From NCBI RefSeq assembly GCF_000412335.2, contig NZ_KE161030.1, forward strand, positions 2,580,526 through 2,644,525: DNA of 64,000 nt. The letters run 5' to 3'. Positions within the stretch are counted from its first letter, which is position 1. Every line of letters starts with the position of its first letter. Both the position numbers and the translations under genes were made by a program. The DNA is from Cedecea davisae DSM 4568 (lineage in GTDB: Bacteria; Pseudomonadota; Gammaproteobacteria; Enterobacterales; Enterobacteriaceae). Below are positions 20,605 to 28,734 of the stretch, in pieces. The notes below the pieces were generated by a model, which was not told where the DNA came from, did no database searches, and worked only from the letters and a program-made list of their open reading frames with translations.

Positions 20605-20637
20605 ATAACCGGGGGCATATCGCTCCCGGTTTTTTTA
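20605..20637 (+). terminator. Rho-independent terminator of manXYZ
   Basis: ACCGGG (20608-20613) and CCCGGT (20625-20630) close a hairpin that is followed by seven T residues. It begins 11 bases after the manZ stop and ends 18 bases before the yobD start. Confidence 0.88.
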
Positions 20638-20655
20638 TCTCTAACGGGAGGTGTC

Positions 20656-21114
20656 ATGACGTTAACGGATGTCGTACTGGTCGTTTTTATCGCTCTGCTG
20701 CTGGCTTTTGCTATCTATGATGAGTTTGTAATGGACAAGCTCAAAGGTAAAACCCTGCTGAAAATCCCTCTTCTGCGCCGCAACCGCGTCGACAGCGCTA
20801 TCTTCGTTTTCCTGGTTGGCATTCTTATCTACAACAACGTTACCGCTCAGGGCACCCCGCTGACCACATGGTTATTATCTGCTCTGGCGCTGATGGCCAT
20901 TTATCTGTCGTGGATAAGGCAGCCGAAGATATTGTTCAAAAGCCATGGTTTTTTCTTCGCCAATGTTTGGGTGGAATATAACCGTATTAAAGAGATGAAT
21001 TTATCGGAAGATGGCGTGCTGGTGATGCAATTAGAGCAGCGGCGCTTACTGGTGCGGGTAAAGAATATTGATGACCTTGAGAAGATTTACAAGTTAATGG
21101 TTAAAACTCAATAA
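20656..21114 (+). CDS. yobD: UPF0266 inner-membrane protein YobD
   Basis: The 152-residue protein has an N-terminal helix (about 5-22) and two further hydrophobic segments (about 45-65 and 68-85). A conserved soluble tail follows ([20 protein letters not shown] and [14 protein letters not shown]). It is colinear with E. coli YobD. The start 20656 has GGGAGG five bases upstream. An ATG 96 bp earlier would lie inside manZ and was rejected. The function is unknown. Confidence 0.92.
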   Translation: MTLTDVVLVVFIALLLAFAIYDEFVMDKLKGKTLLKIPLLRRNRVDSAIFVFLVGILIYNNVTAQGTPLTTWLLSALALMAIYLSWIRQPKILFKSHGFFFANVWVEYNRIKEMNLSEDGVLVMQLEQRRLLVRVKNIDDLEKIYKLMVKTQ

Positions 21115-21121
21115 GTTAAAA

Positions 21122-21183
21122 TTATAGCAATGTCTATATTTGTGGGTTATTTTTCACCATTAAAAACATAGCCTTGGCTATTT
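21122..21183 (+). promoter_or_regulatory. Two MntR-like palindromes upstream of mntP
   Basis: AAACATAGCCTTGGCTATTT (21164-21183) has the MntR-box form seen at E. coli mntH (ATAGC...GCTAT). A weaker copy, TATAGCAATGTCTATA, lies at about 21124-21139. MntR with manganese activates mntP in E. coli, so an upstream activator position makes sense. No scoring was run. Confidence 0.6.
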
Positions 21184-21231
21184 CATAAGCTTTGTGTGTC
21201 TATATTTTTAACTTTATTTTAGCATCTGCAT

Positions 21232-21250
21232 TTAAATGAAAATCGTTATC
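21232..21250 (+). promoter_or_regulatory. Putative Fur box upstream of mntP
   Basis: TTAAATGAAAATCGTTATC matches 14 of 19 positions of the classic Fur consensus, counted by hand. It lies between the MntR-like sites and the riboswitch. E. coli mntP is reported to respond to both MntR and Fur. Confidence 0.5.
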
Positions 21251-21309
21251 AACTAATTGTCGATAAATTAAAATTCAAAGATTGTTTTAGTTTAAAAAAA
21301 TATGTTAAG

Positions 21310-21506
21310 GTTGCGCCCGTCGTTGGGGAGTAGCCGATTTCCATGCTGGATGGAAATGTACATGTCAACATACTCGTTATATCCGCTTAAGAGATAAACG
21401 TGGCATGTACGCCTCAGAGTTCTGAGTAGGCGAGACCATAGGCACGCGCCATCGTAAAGTTGGGGATGGTTTGCGTGTATATGGATATCCCAACTGAGGC
21501 GCACCG
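21310..21506 (+). promoter_or_regulatory. yybP-ykoY manganese riboswitch in mntP leader
   Basis: The leader has the hallmark yybP-ykoY segments TTGGGGAGTAGCCGATTTCC (about 21323-21342), CAACATACTCG (about 21367-21377) and GGCGAGACCA (about 21429-21438), as in the E. coli mntP leader. The expression platform is visible. CGCCTCAG (21410-21417) can pair with CTGAGGCG (21494-21501), which covers the ribosome site. Alternatively it can form a local hairpin, CTCAGA-GT-TCTGAG (21413-21426). Manganese binding is expected to switch between these and raise mntP translation. Confidence 0.9.
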
Positions 21507-22079
21507 ATGAATATCTCCGCAACAATCCTTCTTGCTTTTGGCATGTCCATGGACGCTTTCGCGGCTTCCATTGGTAAAGGCGCCACGCTCCATAAACCCA
21601 AATTTTCCGAAGCACTTCGCACCGGCCTTATCTTTGGCGTCATTGAAGCCATTACCCCGCTTATCGGCTGGGGGCTTGGCCTGCTGGCAAGCCAGGTGGT
21701 GCTTGAGTGGAACCATTGGGTGGCCTTTATTCTGCTGGTATTTCTCGGCGGGCGTATGGTACTGGAAGGCTGCCGCAACGTGGGGCCGGAAGACGCACCC
21801 AAAATTCACCGTCACGGATTCTGGCTACTGGTAACTACCGCCATTGCCACCAGCCTTGATGCAATGGCCGTCGGCGTGGGCCTGGCCTTCCTTCAGGTGA
21901 ATATCATTCAAACGGCTTTAGCCATCGGCTGCGCAACCGCCATTATGTCTACCCTTGGCATGATGGTTGGCCGCTTTATTGGGCCGATCCTCGGCAAACG
22001 TGCCGAGATCCTCGGCGGTATCGTGCTAATTGGTATTGGCTGCCAGATTATGTACAGCCATTTCGCGGCGTTTAGCTAA
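21507..22079 (+). CDS. mntP: Manganese efflux pump MntP
   Basis: This inner-membrane exporter protects cells from manganese excess. The 190-residue product has six predicted helices arranged as two repeats. Each repeat carries a similar motif: [15 protein letters not shown] with Asp16, and [15 protein letters not shown] with Asp118. The E. coli protein is nearly identical over these parts. Its start is sequestered by the riboswitch expression platform. It converges on rlmA with no spacer (stops at 22079 and 22080). Confidence 0.96.
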   Translation: MNISATILLAFGMSMDAFAASIGKGATLHKPKFSEALRTGLIFGVIEAITPLIGWGLGLLASQVVLEWNHWVAFILLVFLGGRMVLEGCRNVGPEDAPKIHRHGFWLLVTTAIATSLDAMAVGVGLAFLQVNIIQTALAIGCATAIMSTLGMMVGRFIGPILGKRAEILGGIVLIGIGCQIMYSHFAAFS

Positions 22080-22883
22080 TCAGTCGCGCTGCCAGACCCG
22101 AATAACAAAATCCGTTTCACAGATAAACGCCGCCTGGGCCTTGAGCTGCTCCCATACTTCGGGGCGGGCGCGCCAGGCAAACGGCGTCATTTGCAGCAGG
22201 GCTGCCGCTTCATCACCGTTCAGGGTCATCGGCCAGGCGGGTTGAAGCGTCTGCTGTAGCGTAAAGCCCGGCATTTCTTCAACTTCCTCGCTGTGCAGCA
22301 CGATATCCTGGTAGATAAGCCCTTTTAGCTGCATCAAATGGCGCGGGCCGGGTGTTGCCGTAATAACCACGCCTCCGCTTTTAACCACTCTCGCCAGCTC
22401 CTGCGGTTTGCAGGGGGCAAAGATACGCACGATAGCGTCCATACTCTCGTCGGCAAAAGGCAGACGATGGCTTGAAGCCACGCAGAAATGAACGTCCCGG
22501 TAGCGTTTAGCGGCATAGCGAATGGCGACTTTTGATACGTCCAGCCCCCAGGTTTCCCCGCCCTGCTCCGCGACGACATCAGCGAAGCCCGCGGTGTAAT
22601 AACCTTCACCGCAGCCGATATCCAGCAAAGCAGCAGGCCTAACTCCGGCTAAAATCCCACAAATTGCGTCACGTAATGGCTGGTAATGCCCGGCATCCAG
22701 GAAGGCGCGTCTCGCCTGCATCATTTCACCGCTGTCACCGGGGTCTTTCGAACGTTTATGCTGAACGGGCAGCAAATTAACATAGCCTTCTTTGGCGATA
22801 TCAAATTGATGCCCCTGAGGGCAGCGATAGCTGTTCGCGCTGTTGGCAAGCACGGTATGACAAAGCGGGCAAAGCCAGGACAT
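22080..22883 (-). CDS. rlmA: 23S rRNA (guanine-745-N1)-methyltransferase
   Basis: This SAM-dependent enzyme methylates G745 in helix 35 of 23S rRNA. The 267-residue product has an N-terminal zinc finger (Cys5, Cys8, Cys21, His25), then the conserved [25 protein letters not shown] segment. Motif I is [12 protein letters not shown]. The start at 22883 has CCGGAG upstream and matches the family N-terminus. A start 51 bp upstream lacks conservation. It lies in front of the PBP gene, reading away from it on the same strand. Confidence 0.95.
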   Translation of the reverse strand: MSWLCPLCHTVLANSANSYRCPQGHQFDIAKEGYVNLLPVQHKRSKDPGDSGEMMQARRAFLDAGHYQPLRDAICGILAGVRPAALLDIGCGEGYYTAGFADVVAEQGGETWGLDVSKVAIRYAAKRYRDVHFCVASSHRLPFADESMDAIVRIFAPCKPQELARVVKSGGVVITATPGPRHLMQLKGLIYQDIVLHSEEVEEMPGFTLQQTLQPAWPMTLNGDEAAALLQMTPFAWRARPEVWEQLKAQAAFICETDFVIRVWQRD

Positions 22884-22938
22884 AAAAAACTCCGGAGGCA
22901 ATAAAGGGCGCAAGTGTAACGCCCCGTTTGCCAAACCG

Positions 22939-24684
22939 CTACATTGCCGCGCGATCGTTGGTTATTTTGTTCAGCACCATCATGCTGTTGTCGCCTGCGG
23001 GCAGGCCGTCTGGCTCAATGTTCTCCAGCCGCAATACGTCGCCCATGATCTGGCTAAAGACCGGGGCAGAAACCGCGCCGCCGTAATATTTGCCGTTTGA
23101 CGGGTCGTTAATGACAACCACCAGGGCATAACGCGGGTTGCTGGCAGGTGCCACGCCCGCCGTGTAAGCGATGTACTGATCGACATACTTCCCGTCAGGG
23201 CCGATTTTCTTGGCAGTACCGGTTTTTACCGCCACACGATAACCATGAACCGCGGCCTTGACGCCGCCGCCGCCAGGAAGAGCAACGCTTTCCATCATAT
23301 GCTCGACCTGGTGAACTATCTCTTCCGACATCACTCTTTTGCCTTCAACCGGGGGATCGACGCGCGTTATCGACAGCGGGCGCGAAATACCGAAACTGCC
23401 GATGGTGGCGTAGACGTGCGCCAGTTGAAGCGGCGTCACCATCAGGCCGTAGCCAAAGGCGAAAGTTGCCCTGTCCAGTTGGCCCCAGCGCTGGCGCACC
23501 GGCAGCAGGCCACGGCTCTCACCGGTTAGCCCGATAGCGGTTGGTACACCAAAACCGAATTTGTGGTAGGTATCCCAGATATCCTGAATCGGCATCGCCA
23601 GTGAAAGGCGAGACACGCCGGTATCGCTCGATTTTTGCAGCACGCCGGTGAGAGTCAACTGCGGATAGTAGCCCACGTCGCGGATATGGTGGCCATCAAG
23701 GGTGAAAGGATGCGTGTCGATAACGCTGTCCGGCCTGACAATGCCCTGCTGGAGCGCGGTCATTACCACCATAGGTTTCACCGTCGAACCGGGTTCGAAG
23801 GTATCGCTGATGGCACGATTACGGAAGTCATCCAGCTTCGCGTTATCGCGGTTGTTAGGGTTGAAGGTTGGATAATTTGCCATCGCCAGCACTTCACCGG
23901 TTTGCACATCGATGACCACCGCCGCGCCGGACTCCGCTTTGTTCCATGAAACGGCGTTGCTCAACGCATCTTCGGTGACGGTTTGCAGGCGCTCATCAAT
24001 GCTGAGCATAATGTTGTGGGCCGGGCTGGCTGGCGTTTCGGTAATATTCTCCACAACATGACCATAGCGATCTTTGCGCACCAGGCGCTCGCCTTCTTTC
24101 CCGGTCAGCTGTTGATTAAAGCTTTTCTCAATCCCTTCAATGCCCTGGTCGTCGATATTGGTGAAACCAATCAGGTTCGCCCCCACGCGCCCGGCCGGAT
24201 AAAAACGCCGCGACTCGTCACGCAGGGCAATACCGGGAATATTGAGCTTATCAATATAGTGAGCCTGCTGGGGATCGAGCTGGCGGGCCAGATAAATAAA
24301 GCGGCCGCGCTCGTTGCTATGAATACGGGCGGAAATTTCGCTGAGGGGAACGTGCAGCGCCGATGCCAGAGCCTGCCAGCGGCTGTTCACCAGCACGCCG
24401 CCCTTCTCCATCACCGTTTTTGGGTCAGCCCACACGGCTTCTACCGGCACACTCACCGCCAGAGGTTTACCGTTGCGGTCTTCAATCATGCCACGAGGGA
24501 CGTCAATCGGCTCTTCGCGCAGGGAGCGCATATCCTCCTGCTTAACCAGATTATCCGGAGAGATGATTTGCAGCCAGGCAATACGCCCGAGCAAAAACAC
24601 CAGGCTCACGGTGATGGCTACGCACAGCAGCCCAAATCGCCACTGGATAAAATTACCGGTTAACGCCGGAATACCCTTCTTCAC
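22939..24684 (-). CDS. FtsI-type class B penicillin-binding protein (second PBP3, resembles PBP3-SAL)
   Basis: This monofunctional peptidoglycan transpeptidase has 581 residues: an N-terminal anchor helix (about 15-38), the class B pedestal domain (about 45-220) and the transpeptidase domain. Motif 1 is STVK (Ser300), motif 2 is SSD (352-354) and motif 3 is KTG (487-489). E. coli FtsI has SSN for motif 2. It is FtsI-like along its whole length, yet lies between rlmA and cspC rather than in dcw, the position of Salmonella PBP3-SAL, an acid-active division PBP. GTG 24684 was chosen because AAGGAG lies five bases upstream. A GTG 15 bp earlier has no such site. Confidence 0.9.
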   Translation of the reverse strand: MKKGIPALTGNFIQWRFGLLCVAITVSLVFLLGRIAWLQIISPDNLVKQEDMRSLREEPIDVPRGMIEDRNGKPLAVSVPVEAVWADPKTVMEKGGVLVNSRWQALASALHVPLSEISARIHSNERGRFIYLARQLDPQQAHYIDKLNIPGIALRDESRRFYPAGRVGANLIGFTNIDDQGIEGIEKSFNQQLTGKEGERLVRKDRYGHVVENITETPASPAHNIMLSIDERLQTVTEDALSNAVSWNKAESGAAVVIDVQTGEVLAMANYPTFNPNNRDNAKLDDFRNRAISDTFEPGSTVKPMVVMTALQQGIVRPDSVIDTHPFTLDGHHIRDVGYYPQLTLTGVLQKSSDTGVSRLSLAMPIQDIWDTYHKFGFGVPTAIGLTGESRGLLPVRQRWGQLDRATFAFGYGLMVTPLQLAHVYATIGSFGISRPLSITRVDPPVEGKRVMSEEIVHQVEHMMESVALPGGGGVKAAVHGYRVAVKTGTAKKIGPDGKYVDQYIAYTAGVAPASNPRYALVVVINDPSNGKYYGGAVSAPVFSQIMGDVLRLENIEPDGLPAGDNSMMVLNKITNDRAAM

Positions 24685-24843
24685 AACCACTCCTTGCACG
24701 ACCTAAGCAATTGAAAGATTTAACCAGATTGGAGGGATTTTACCGGGGTAACAGTGCTAAAACCTTCGCAGGTTTGCAACAAGAGGCAACAAATGCGTCA
24801 GTTTGTTAATATTTTGAAAAACAGAGGCTTAACAACAGGCATG

Positions 24844-24871
24844 AAAAAGCCCCACCGAAGCGGGGCTTTTA
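24844..24871 (-). terminator. Terminator of yobF-cspC
   Basis: On the minus strand AAAGCCCC and GGGGCTTT form a stem around CGCTTCGGT-type loop bases, with TTTTT after it. It lies 45 bases past the cspC stop. A-rich flanks on the other side could let it work in both directions. Confidence 0.85.
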
Positions 24872-24915
24872 TCTCAATTCGGCGTTATTCGCGCCTGAGC
24901 TCTAATCCAGCAGAA

Positions 24916-25125
24916 TTAGATGGCAGTCACGTTAACTGCAGCAGGGCCTTTCTGGCCGTCCTGGATTTCGAATTCAACGTTCTGGCCTTCAGCCAGAGTT
25001 TTGAAGCCGTTACCCTGGATAGCAGAGAAGTGTACGAATACATCTTTGCTGCCGTCTGCAGGAGTAATGAAGCCAAAACCTTTAGACTCGTTGAACCACT
25101 TAACTTGACCTTTAATCTTTGCCAT
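24916..25125 (-). CDS. cspC: Cold-shock-like protein CspC
   Basis: This 69-residue single cold-shock domain binds single-stranded RNA and acts as an RNA chaperone and antiterminator, expressed at normal temperature. The RNP1 motif KGFGFI and RNP2 motif VFVHF are intact, and the sequence appears identical or nearly so to E. coli CspC. The start at 25125 follows GGAAT. The ORF stays open a further 39 codons upstream, but that stretch overlaps yobF and is not conserved. It is co-transcribed with yobF, with a 13 bp gap. Confidence 0.98.
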
Positions 25126-25138
25126 TTTGCAAAATTCC

Positions 25139-25282
25139 TTAGATTGTATTCTTCGCCCGCAGGCATAACATAGATAAAACAGAGACGTTACTGCATGAGG
25201 CACTAATATAAGGCTCGGCAGAGAAGCGGTATTCAACGACAACGTGTTTACTCAGGACTTCTTTACTGAAAATGCCACACAT
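25139..25282 (-). CDS. yobF: Small protein YobF
   Basis: The 47-residue protein starts [14 protein letters not shown] and ends [11 protein letters not shown], almost identical to E. coli YobF. It is a stress-induced small protein of unknown function, translated from the same message as cspC. The ORF is open 25 codons further upstream. The start at 25282 was chosen from the conserved N-terminus. Its promoter must lie in the long AT-rich region upstream. Confidence 0.93.
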
Positions 25283-25828
25283 AAACAGAACTGTACCTCG
25301 TTTAACCCAACGTGTTATCACACACAACGTAAACAATGGCAAGCCATTTTTAAGCATGTGTCGATCTGCCGCACAGATTCAGAAAGTTACACGGTTGCTT
25401 TAAGTAATCAACTCGCGCTTTTTGAATATAAATTTCACCATAAAAAGTTGCCGCAACAGACTGTGTTACAAGAAAATTTTGGCAACTTTTGAACCTTAGC
25501 TTAAACCTTACTTTTCGTCCAGATGTCAGGCCAACAAAATCATATTTTGAGAATATATCTTTATGATTTTTTATGCATATCTATGCACAAAATGACCTAA
25601 CGCAAGTCACAGCGAAACGCGGGCCAATTTCACCGCTGTGTTTTTTCTGAACAAAGGAATAAAACATGCGCAGTCGGCTAATAATACTGCACCAAAATAA
25701 TGAAAGTTTAATGACATATTGCCCCATGATAAGGCAATAAAAACGTTTCGATGAATTATCCCGCGATTACGGAAGGTGATTTAATTTAACAAAATAGAAT
25801 AGTGATGACGGGGAATAATATTTAATCC
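25283..25828. other. AT-rich intergenic region upstream of yobF (546 bp)
   Basis: No convincing gene is seen. It should hold the yobF-cspC promoter and leader (minus strand) and the 3' end of the hydrolase gene. An 82-codon plus-strand ORF at 25244-25492 overlaps yobF antisense and has no family look. Long T and A runs and a possible promoter-like TATGAT at about 25561 are present. An sRNA could hide here, but I cannot support one. Confidence 0.6.
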
Positions 25829-26824
25829 TTATTTCTTCAATAAGGGCAAACTTTGACCAATGCGCAGCGGCGAAAAGCCTTCCGGGCTTTCCCCGGCCTG
25901 TTCCAGCGCTTCGCGCAATTCCTGCGGCGGTTTATCCAGCGACTCATCGGCTAATTCAAACACACCCCAGTGGATTGGAATCGTGGTCGGTTTACCCATC
26001 GATCTCCACAGCTTCACCGCCTGCTGCGGGTCCATATGGTGGTCGCCCATGAACCAGCGCGGCTCGTAGGCTCCAATCGGCAACGCCGCCATATCAAACG
26101 GCCCAAGCCGCCGGTAAATTTCCTCCAGCGATTCGGTATAACCCGAGTCGCCGCTAAACCAAAACCGCAGCGCGCCCCGCTCCACTACCCAGCCGCACCA
26201 CAGCGAGCGGTTCCTGTCCCAGAAACTCCGCATACTCCAGTGCTTTGCAGGCACGGCGGTGAAAGCCATCCCTTGCCAGTTAAAACTTTGCCACCAGTCC
26301 AGCTCCGTTACCTGCTCAATTCCGCGTTTGCTGAACCAGGATTTCAGGCCGAGCGGCACGAAGAAATGCACGTTCGGGAAACGACGCACCAGTTGGCGAA
26401 CGGTTTTAGTGTCCAGATGATCGTAGTGATTATGGGAGATGAGGACCACATCCAGCTGCGGTAGCTGTTTAATATTTAGCGGAACTTCGGTTCGCCGGGC
26501 GGGGCCAACGAAGGAAAGCGGCGATGCCCGGCGAGAAAAAACGGGATCGGTCAGTAAATAGTTGCCATTAAGTCTTAATAACAGGCTGGCATGCCCCAGC
26601 CACCAGGCACGGTCATCGCTGCCGCTAAGGCTTACCTGTTGCCACCAGTTTTGTATAAAAGCGGAGTAGCCTGAAGCGGGAGGTTTTGGAAGCTGCTGCG
26701 CTTTACGTTCCTGACGCCAGCGCTTTACGGCGCCCGGCTGGCGAACAGAGGGCTCCGGATTGCGGAACCCATCGGGAAGATGGTGGGATAACTGCGGATT
26801 ATACCAGGGGTTTTTCCAGCTCAT
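25829..26824 (-). CDS. Metallo-beta-lactamase-fold hydrolase, NAPE-PLD/UlaG-like
   Basis: This soluble 331-residue protein has the metal motif SHNHYDHLD (His131, His133, Asp135, His136). Later ligands are plausible in KHWS, FSGDSGY (Asp), GDHHMDP and IPIHWG. The Trp-rich N-terminus and overall pattern resemble the N-acyl-phosphatidylethanolamine phospholipase D-like group (lactamase_B_2), and no signal peptide is evident. The substrate is unknown. It sits between yobF and yebO, where E. coli K-12 has no such gene, and starts 16 bp from the yebO stop, so they may share a transcript. Confidence 0.85.
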   Translation of the reverse strand: MSWKNPWYNPQLSHHLPDGFRNPEPSVRQPGAVKRWRQERKAQQLPKPPASGYSAFIQNWWQQVSLSGSDDRAWWLGHASLLLRLNGNYLLTDPVFSRRASPLSFVGPARRTEVPLNIKQLPQLDVVLISHNHYDHLDTKTVRQLVRRFPNVHFFVPLGLKSWFSKRGIEQVTELDWWQSFNWQGMAFTAVPAKHWSMRSFWDRNRSLWCGWVVERGALRFWFSGDSGYTESLEEIYRRLGPFDMAALPIGAYEPRWFMGDHHMDPQQAVKLWRSMGKPTTIPIHWGVFELADESLDKPPQELREALEQAGESPEGFSPLRIGQSLPLLKK

Positions 26825-26840
26825 CCCACCTCCGGTGCGC

Positions 26841-27125
26841 TTAGCGCTCTGCTACCAGACGAACAAAATCGTCGTCAACGTCTTCTTCCTGCGCTTTTGC
26901 AACAGGCTTTTGCTCCTGCTCCGGCTCGTTTGCTTCACACAGACGGCGCAGCAGCGCGTTTTGACGTTTTTGCAAGTCAACCAGCTCTTCGAGCAGCGCG
27001 ATTTGCTCGTTTGCACGACCGCTGGCTCGATTCACAAAAAACCACAGTACAAGGCCAATAATCAGCGTCACCAGCGAGATAGCCAGCGGCATGAAACTCA
27101 AAGCACCAAAACTCAATTCGTTCAT
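26841..27125 (-). CDS. yebO: YebO small membrane protein
   Basis: The 94-residue protein has one transmembrane helix (about 12-34, FMPLAISLVTLIIGLVLWFFV), then a charged helical segment likely to form a coiled coil (about 38-62, NEQIALLEELVDLQKRQNALL), and an acidic tail ending in FVRLVAER. It is colinear with E. coli YebO. AGGTGG lies five bases before the ATG. The function is unknown. It follows mgrB on the same strand. Confidence 0.92.
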   Translation of the reverse strand: MNELSFGALSFMPLAISLVTLIIGLVLWFFVNRASGRANEQIALLEELVDLQKRQNALLRRLCEANEPEQEQKPVAKAQEEDVDDDFVRLVAER

Positions 27126-27180
27126 CTTACCACCTCAATAAAAAAAGCATTCTACACCTGAGGCAGGGAGAGAAAAATCA

Positions 27181-27324
27181 CTACCAGGGGATAAATTTGT
27201 TAATGGTACAAATGCCGCTGAAAAACTGCACATCCTGGTCGCACATCACATTTATCATTTGAGTCCATAACAGCAGGCAGGCAACGACAATAACTAAAAC
27301 AATCACCCATCTGTACTTTCTCAC
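27181..27324 (-). CDS. mgrB: PhoQ kinase inhibitor MgrB (47 aa)
   Basis: This small inner-membrane protein gives negative feedback on PhoP/PhoQ, and its loss raises colistin resistance in Klebsiella and relatives. Translation gives a short basic N-terminus, a membrane helix (about 6-24, ending ACLLLWTQ), and the periplasmic part with Cys28 and Cys39 ([18 protein letters not shown]), ending FIPW as in other MgrB. It starts with GTG at 27324, with AGGTGG seven bases upstream, so it is easily missed by ATG-only calling. A PhoP-like box and -10 lie upstream. Confidence 0.95.
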   Translation of the reverse strand: MRKYRWVIVLVIVVACLLLWTQMINVMCDQDVQFFSGICTINKFIPW

Positions 27325-27358
27325 TGCTACGCCACCTTTTGACCGTATAATTTCGCCA

Positions 27359-27392
27359 ATTTAACACCATCCACATAAACTATAAGTAACGA
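27359..27392 (-). promoter_or_regulatory. Putative PhoP box and -10 element of mgrB
   Basis: On the minus strand TCGTTA-N5-AGTTTA (27392 to 27376) matches 9 of 12 bases of the PhoP direct repeat. TTAAAT (27364 to 27359) lies 11 bases downstream as a -10, the spacing typical of PhoP-activated promoters. It was read by eye. Confidence 0.5.
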
Positions 27393-27483
27393 TTCCTGCT
27401 TTTTTATTTCAGAATCATCAGATTGTGACGCCTATAGATCAAAGTAAGATGTTTACTGTTCCTGATTGATACATGAGGTATCT

Positions 27484-27723
27484 ATGCGCTTTATTATCCG
27501 TACTGTTGTCGTTATCGCATTGATCTGGATTGGATTATTGCTATCCGGCTATGGCGTTCTCATTGGCAGCAAAGAAAATGCCGCAGGGCTTGGATTGCAG
27601 TGCAAATATCTGACCGCACGTAATACCGTTACCGCGCAGTTTATTCACACAGACAGCGGTATCATCGGTTTAACCGACTGCCCGATACTACGCAAAACTG
27701 ATACACCCATTGATAACGGCTAA
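27484..27723 (+). CDS. yobH: YobH family small protein
   Basis: The 79-residue protein has an N-terminal hydrophobic helix (about 4-22, IIRTVVVIALIWIGLLLSGYG) followed by the conserved GSKENAAGLGLQCKYLTAR. Cys40 and a later Cys (TDCP) may pair in the periplasm. It is colinear with E. coli YobH, and its function is unknown. The start 27484 has TGAGGT six bases upstream. An ATG 18 bp upstream was rejected because the family starts MRFIIRT. It is divergent from mgrB and convergent with kdgR. Confidence 0.92.
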   Translation: MRFIIRTVVVIALIWIGLLLSGYGVLIGSKENAAGLGLQCKYLTARNTVTAQFIHTDSGIIGLTDCPILRKTDTPIDNG

Positions 27724-27765
27724 TAATGAAGCCGCCGCGCTGCACCGCGCGGCTTAGCCAGACGC

Positions 27766-28557
27766 TCAGAAAGGATAGTGATTGTAGCCCAGCTCCCGGG
27801 AGACGCTGCCGGCGGCCTGATGAAGAATTTTAACGTACTCCTCCAGCCGCTCTTCACTGTAGCGCAACGTTGGGAAAGAGATGCTCATACCCGCCGTCAC
27901 TACGCCAAAACGGTCAAATACCGGCACCGCCACGCAGCGAATGCCCTCCTCCTGCTCTTCATTATCTTCGCCGTAGCCCTGTTCGCGAACGATATCCAGC
28001 ACCGGTAATAATGCTTCAGTGCTGCAAATCGTGCGATCGGTACTGCGGAAATATTCCACCGGGCTGAGAATATCAAGCACCTCAGGCCGCTCGCGCCAGG
28101 CCAGAAGAACTTTGCCAATCGCGGTACTATAAAGCGGGTTGCGTCGCCCTACCCTGGAGTACATACGCAGGTTATAGAGCGAATCGATTTTGTGAATATA
28201 GACGATGCTGCTGTCATCCAGCGCCCCAAGGTGAATGGCCTCTCTGGTCTGGCGGGAGAGTTCTCGCATTTGCACGTCGGCGCTGCGAATAAGATCGACA
28301 TTCTGCAATGCGCTGCTGCCCAGTTCGAACAGCTTGAGGGTAATAGAGTATTTTTCCGACTCATCTTCCTGGGCAACGTAGCCAAGGGATTTCATGGTTT
28401 GCAGGAAGCGATAGACGGTGCTTTTGGACATCATCACGCGCTGAGCCAGCTCGGTGATCCCCATTTCTTTCTCTTCGCCGAGGGCCTGCAAAATGCCGAA
28501 CACTTTCAACACGGAAGAAACTGAATCTGGTTGCTTATCGGGGTCTACAAGCGCCAT
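27766..28557 (-). CDS. kdgR: IclR-family regulator KdgR (KDG regulon repressor)
   Basis: KdgR represses genes for pectin and 2-keto-3-deoxygluconate uptake and use until KDG binds. The 263-residue product has a winged helix-turn-helix (about 14-75, ITELAQRVMMSKSTVYRFLQTM) and a C-terminal IclR effector domain (about 90-255). It is the same length as in E. coli. It shares a 177 bp divergent region with yebQ. Eda, encoded about 25 kb away in this window, acts on KDPG, the phosphorylated product of the pathway KdgR controls. Confidence 0.95.
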   Translation of the reverse strand: MALVDPDKQPDSVSSVLKVFGILQALGEEKEMGITELAQRVMMSKSTVYRFLQTMKSLGYVAQEDESEKYSITLKLFELGSSALQNVDLIRSADVQMRELSRQTREAIHLGALDDSSIVYIHKIDSLYNLRMYSRVGRRNPLYSTAIGKVLLAWRERPEVLDILSPVEYFRSTDRTICSTEALLPVLDIVREQGYGEDNEEQEEGIRCVAVPVFDRFGVVTAGMSISFPTLRYSEERLEEYVKILHQAAGSVSRELGYNHYPF

Positions 28558-28734
28558 TCATCACCTCGATCTTGTTTATTTTATAAAAATCGGAACTGCT
28601 TTTTAGTATATGCGTCGCCCCGCGAGCACCGCAATCAAAGCCTGCTGATTCGTTACAAATCTGCGGCATAACGCGAAGGGATTAATGATAAATTAACTAC
28701 TCTCCTGACGAATTTAGACAGCACAATTTATAGT

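Noticed and set aside
25244-25492. 82-codon plus-strand ORF upstream of yobF
   Set aside because: It overlaps yobF antisense, lies in AT-rich promoter sequence and has no conserved features. It was kept as intergenic.
27725-27758. GC-rich hairpin between yobH and kdgR as a terminator
   Set aside because: The stem is imperfect and there is no T run on either strand, so termination cannot be supported.
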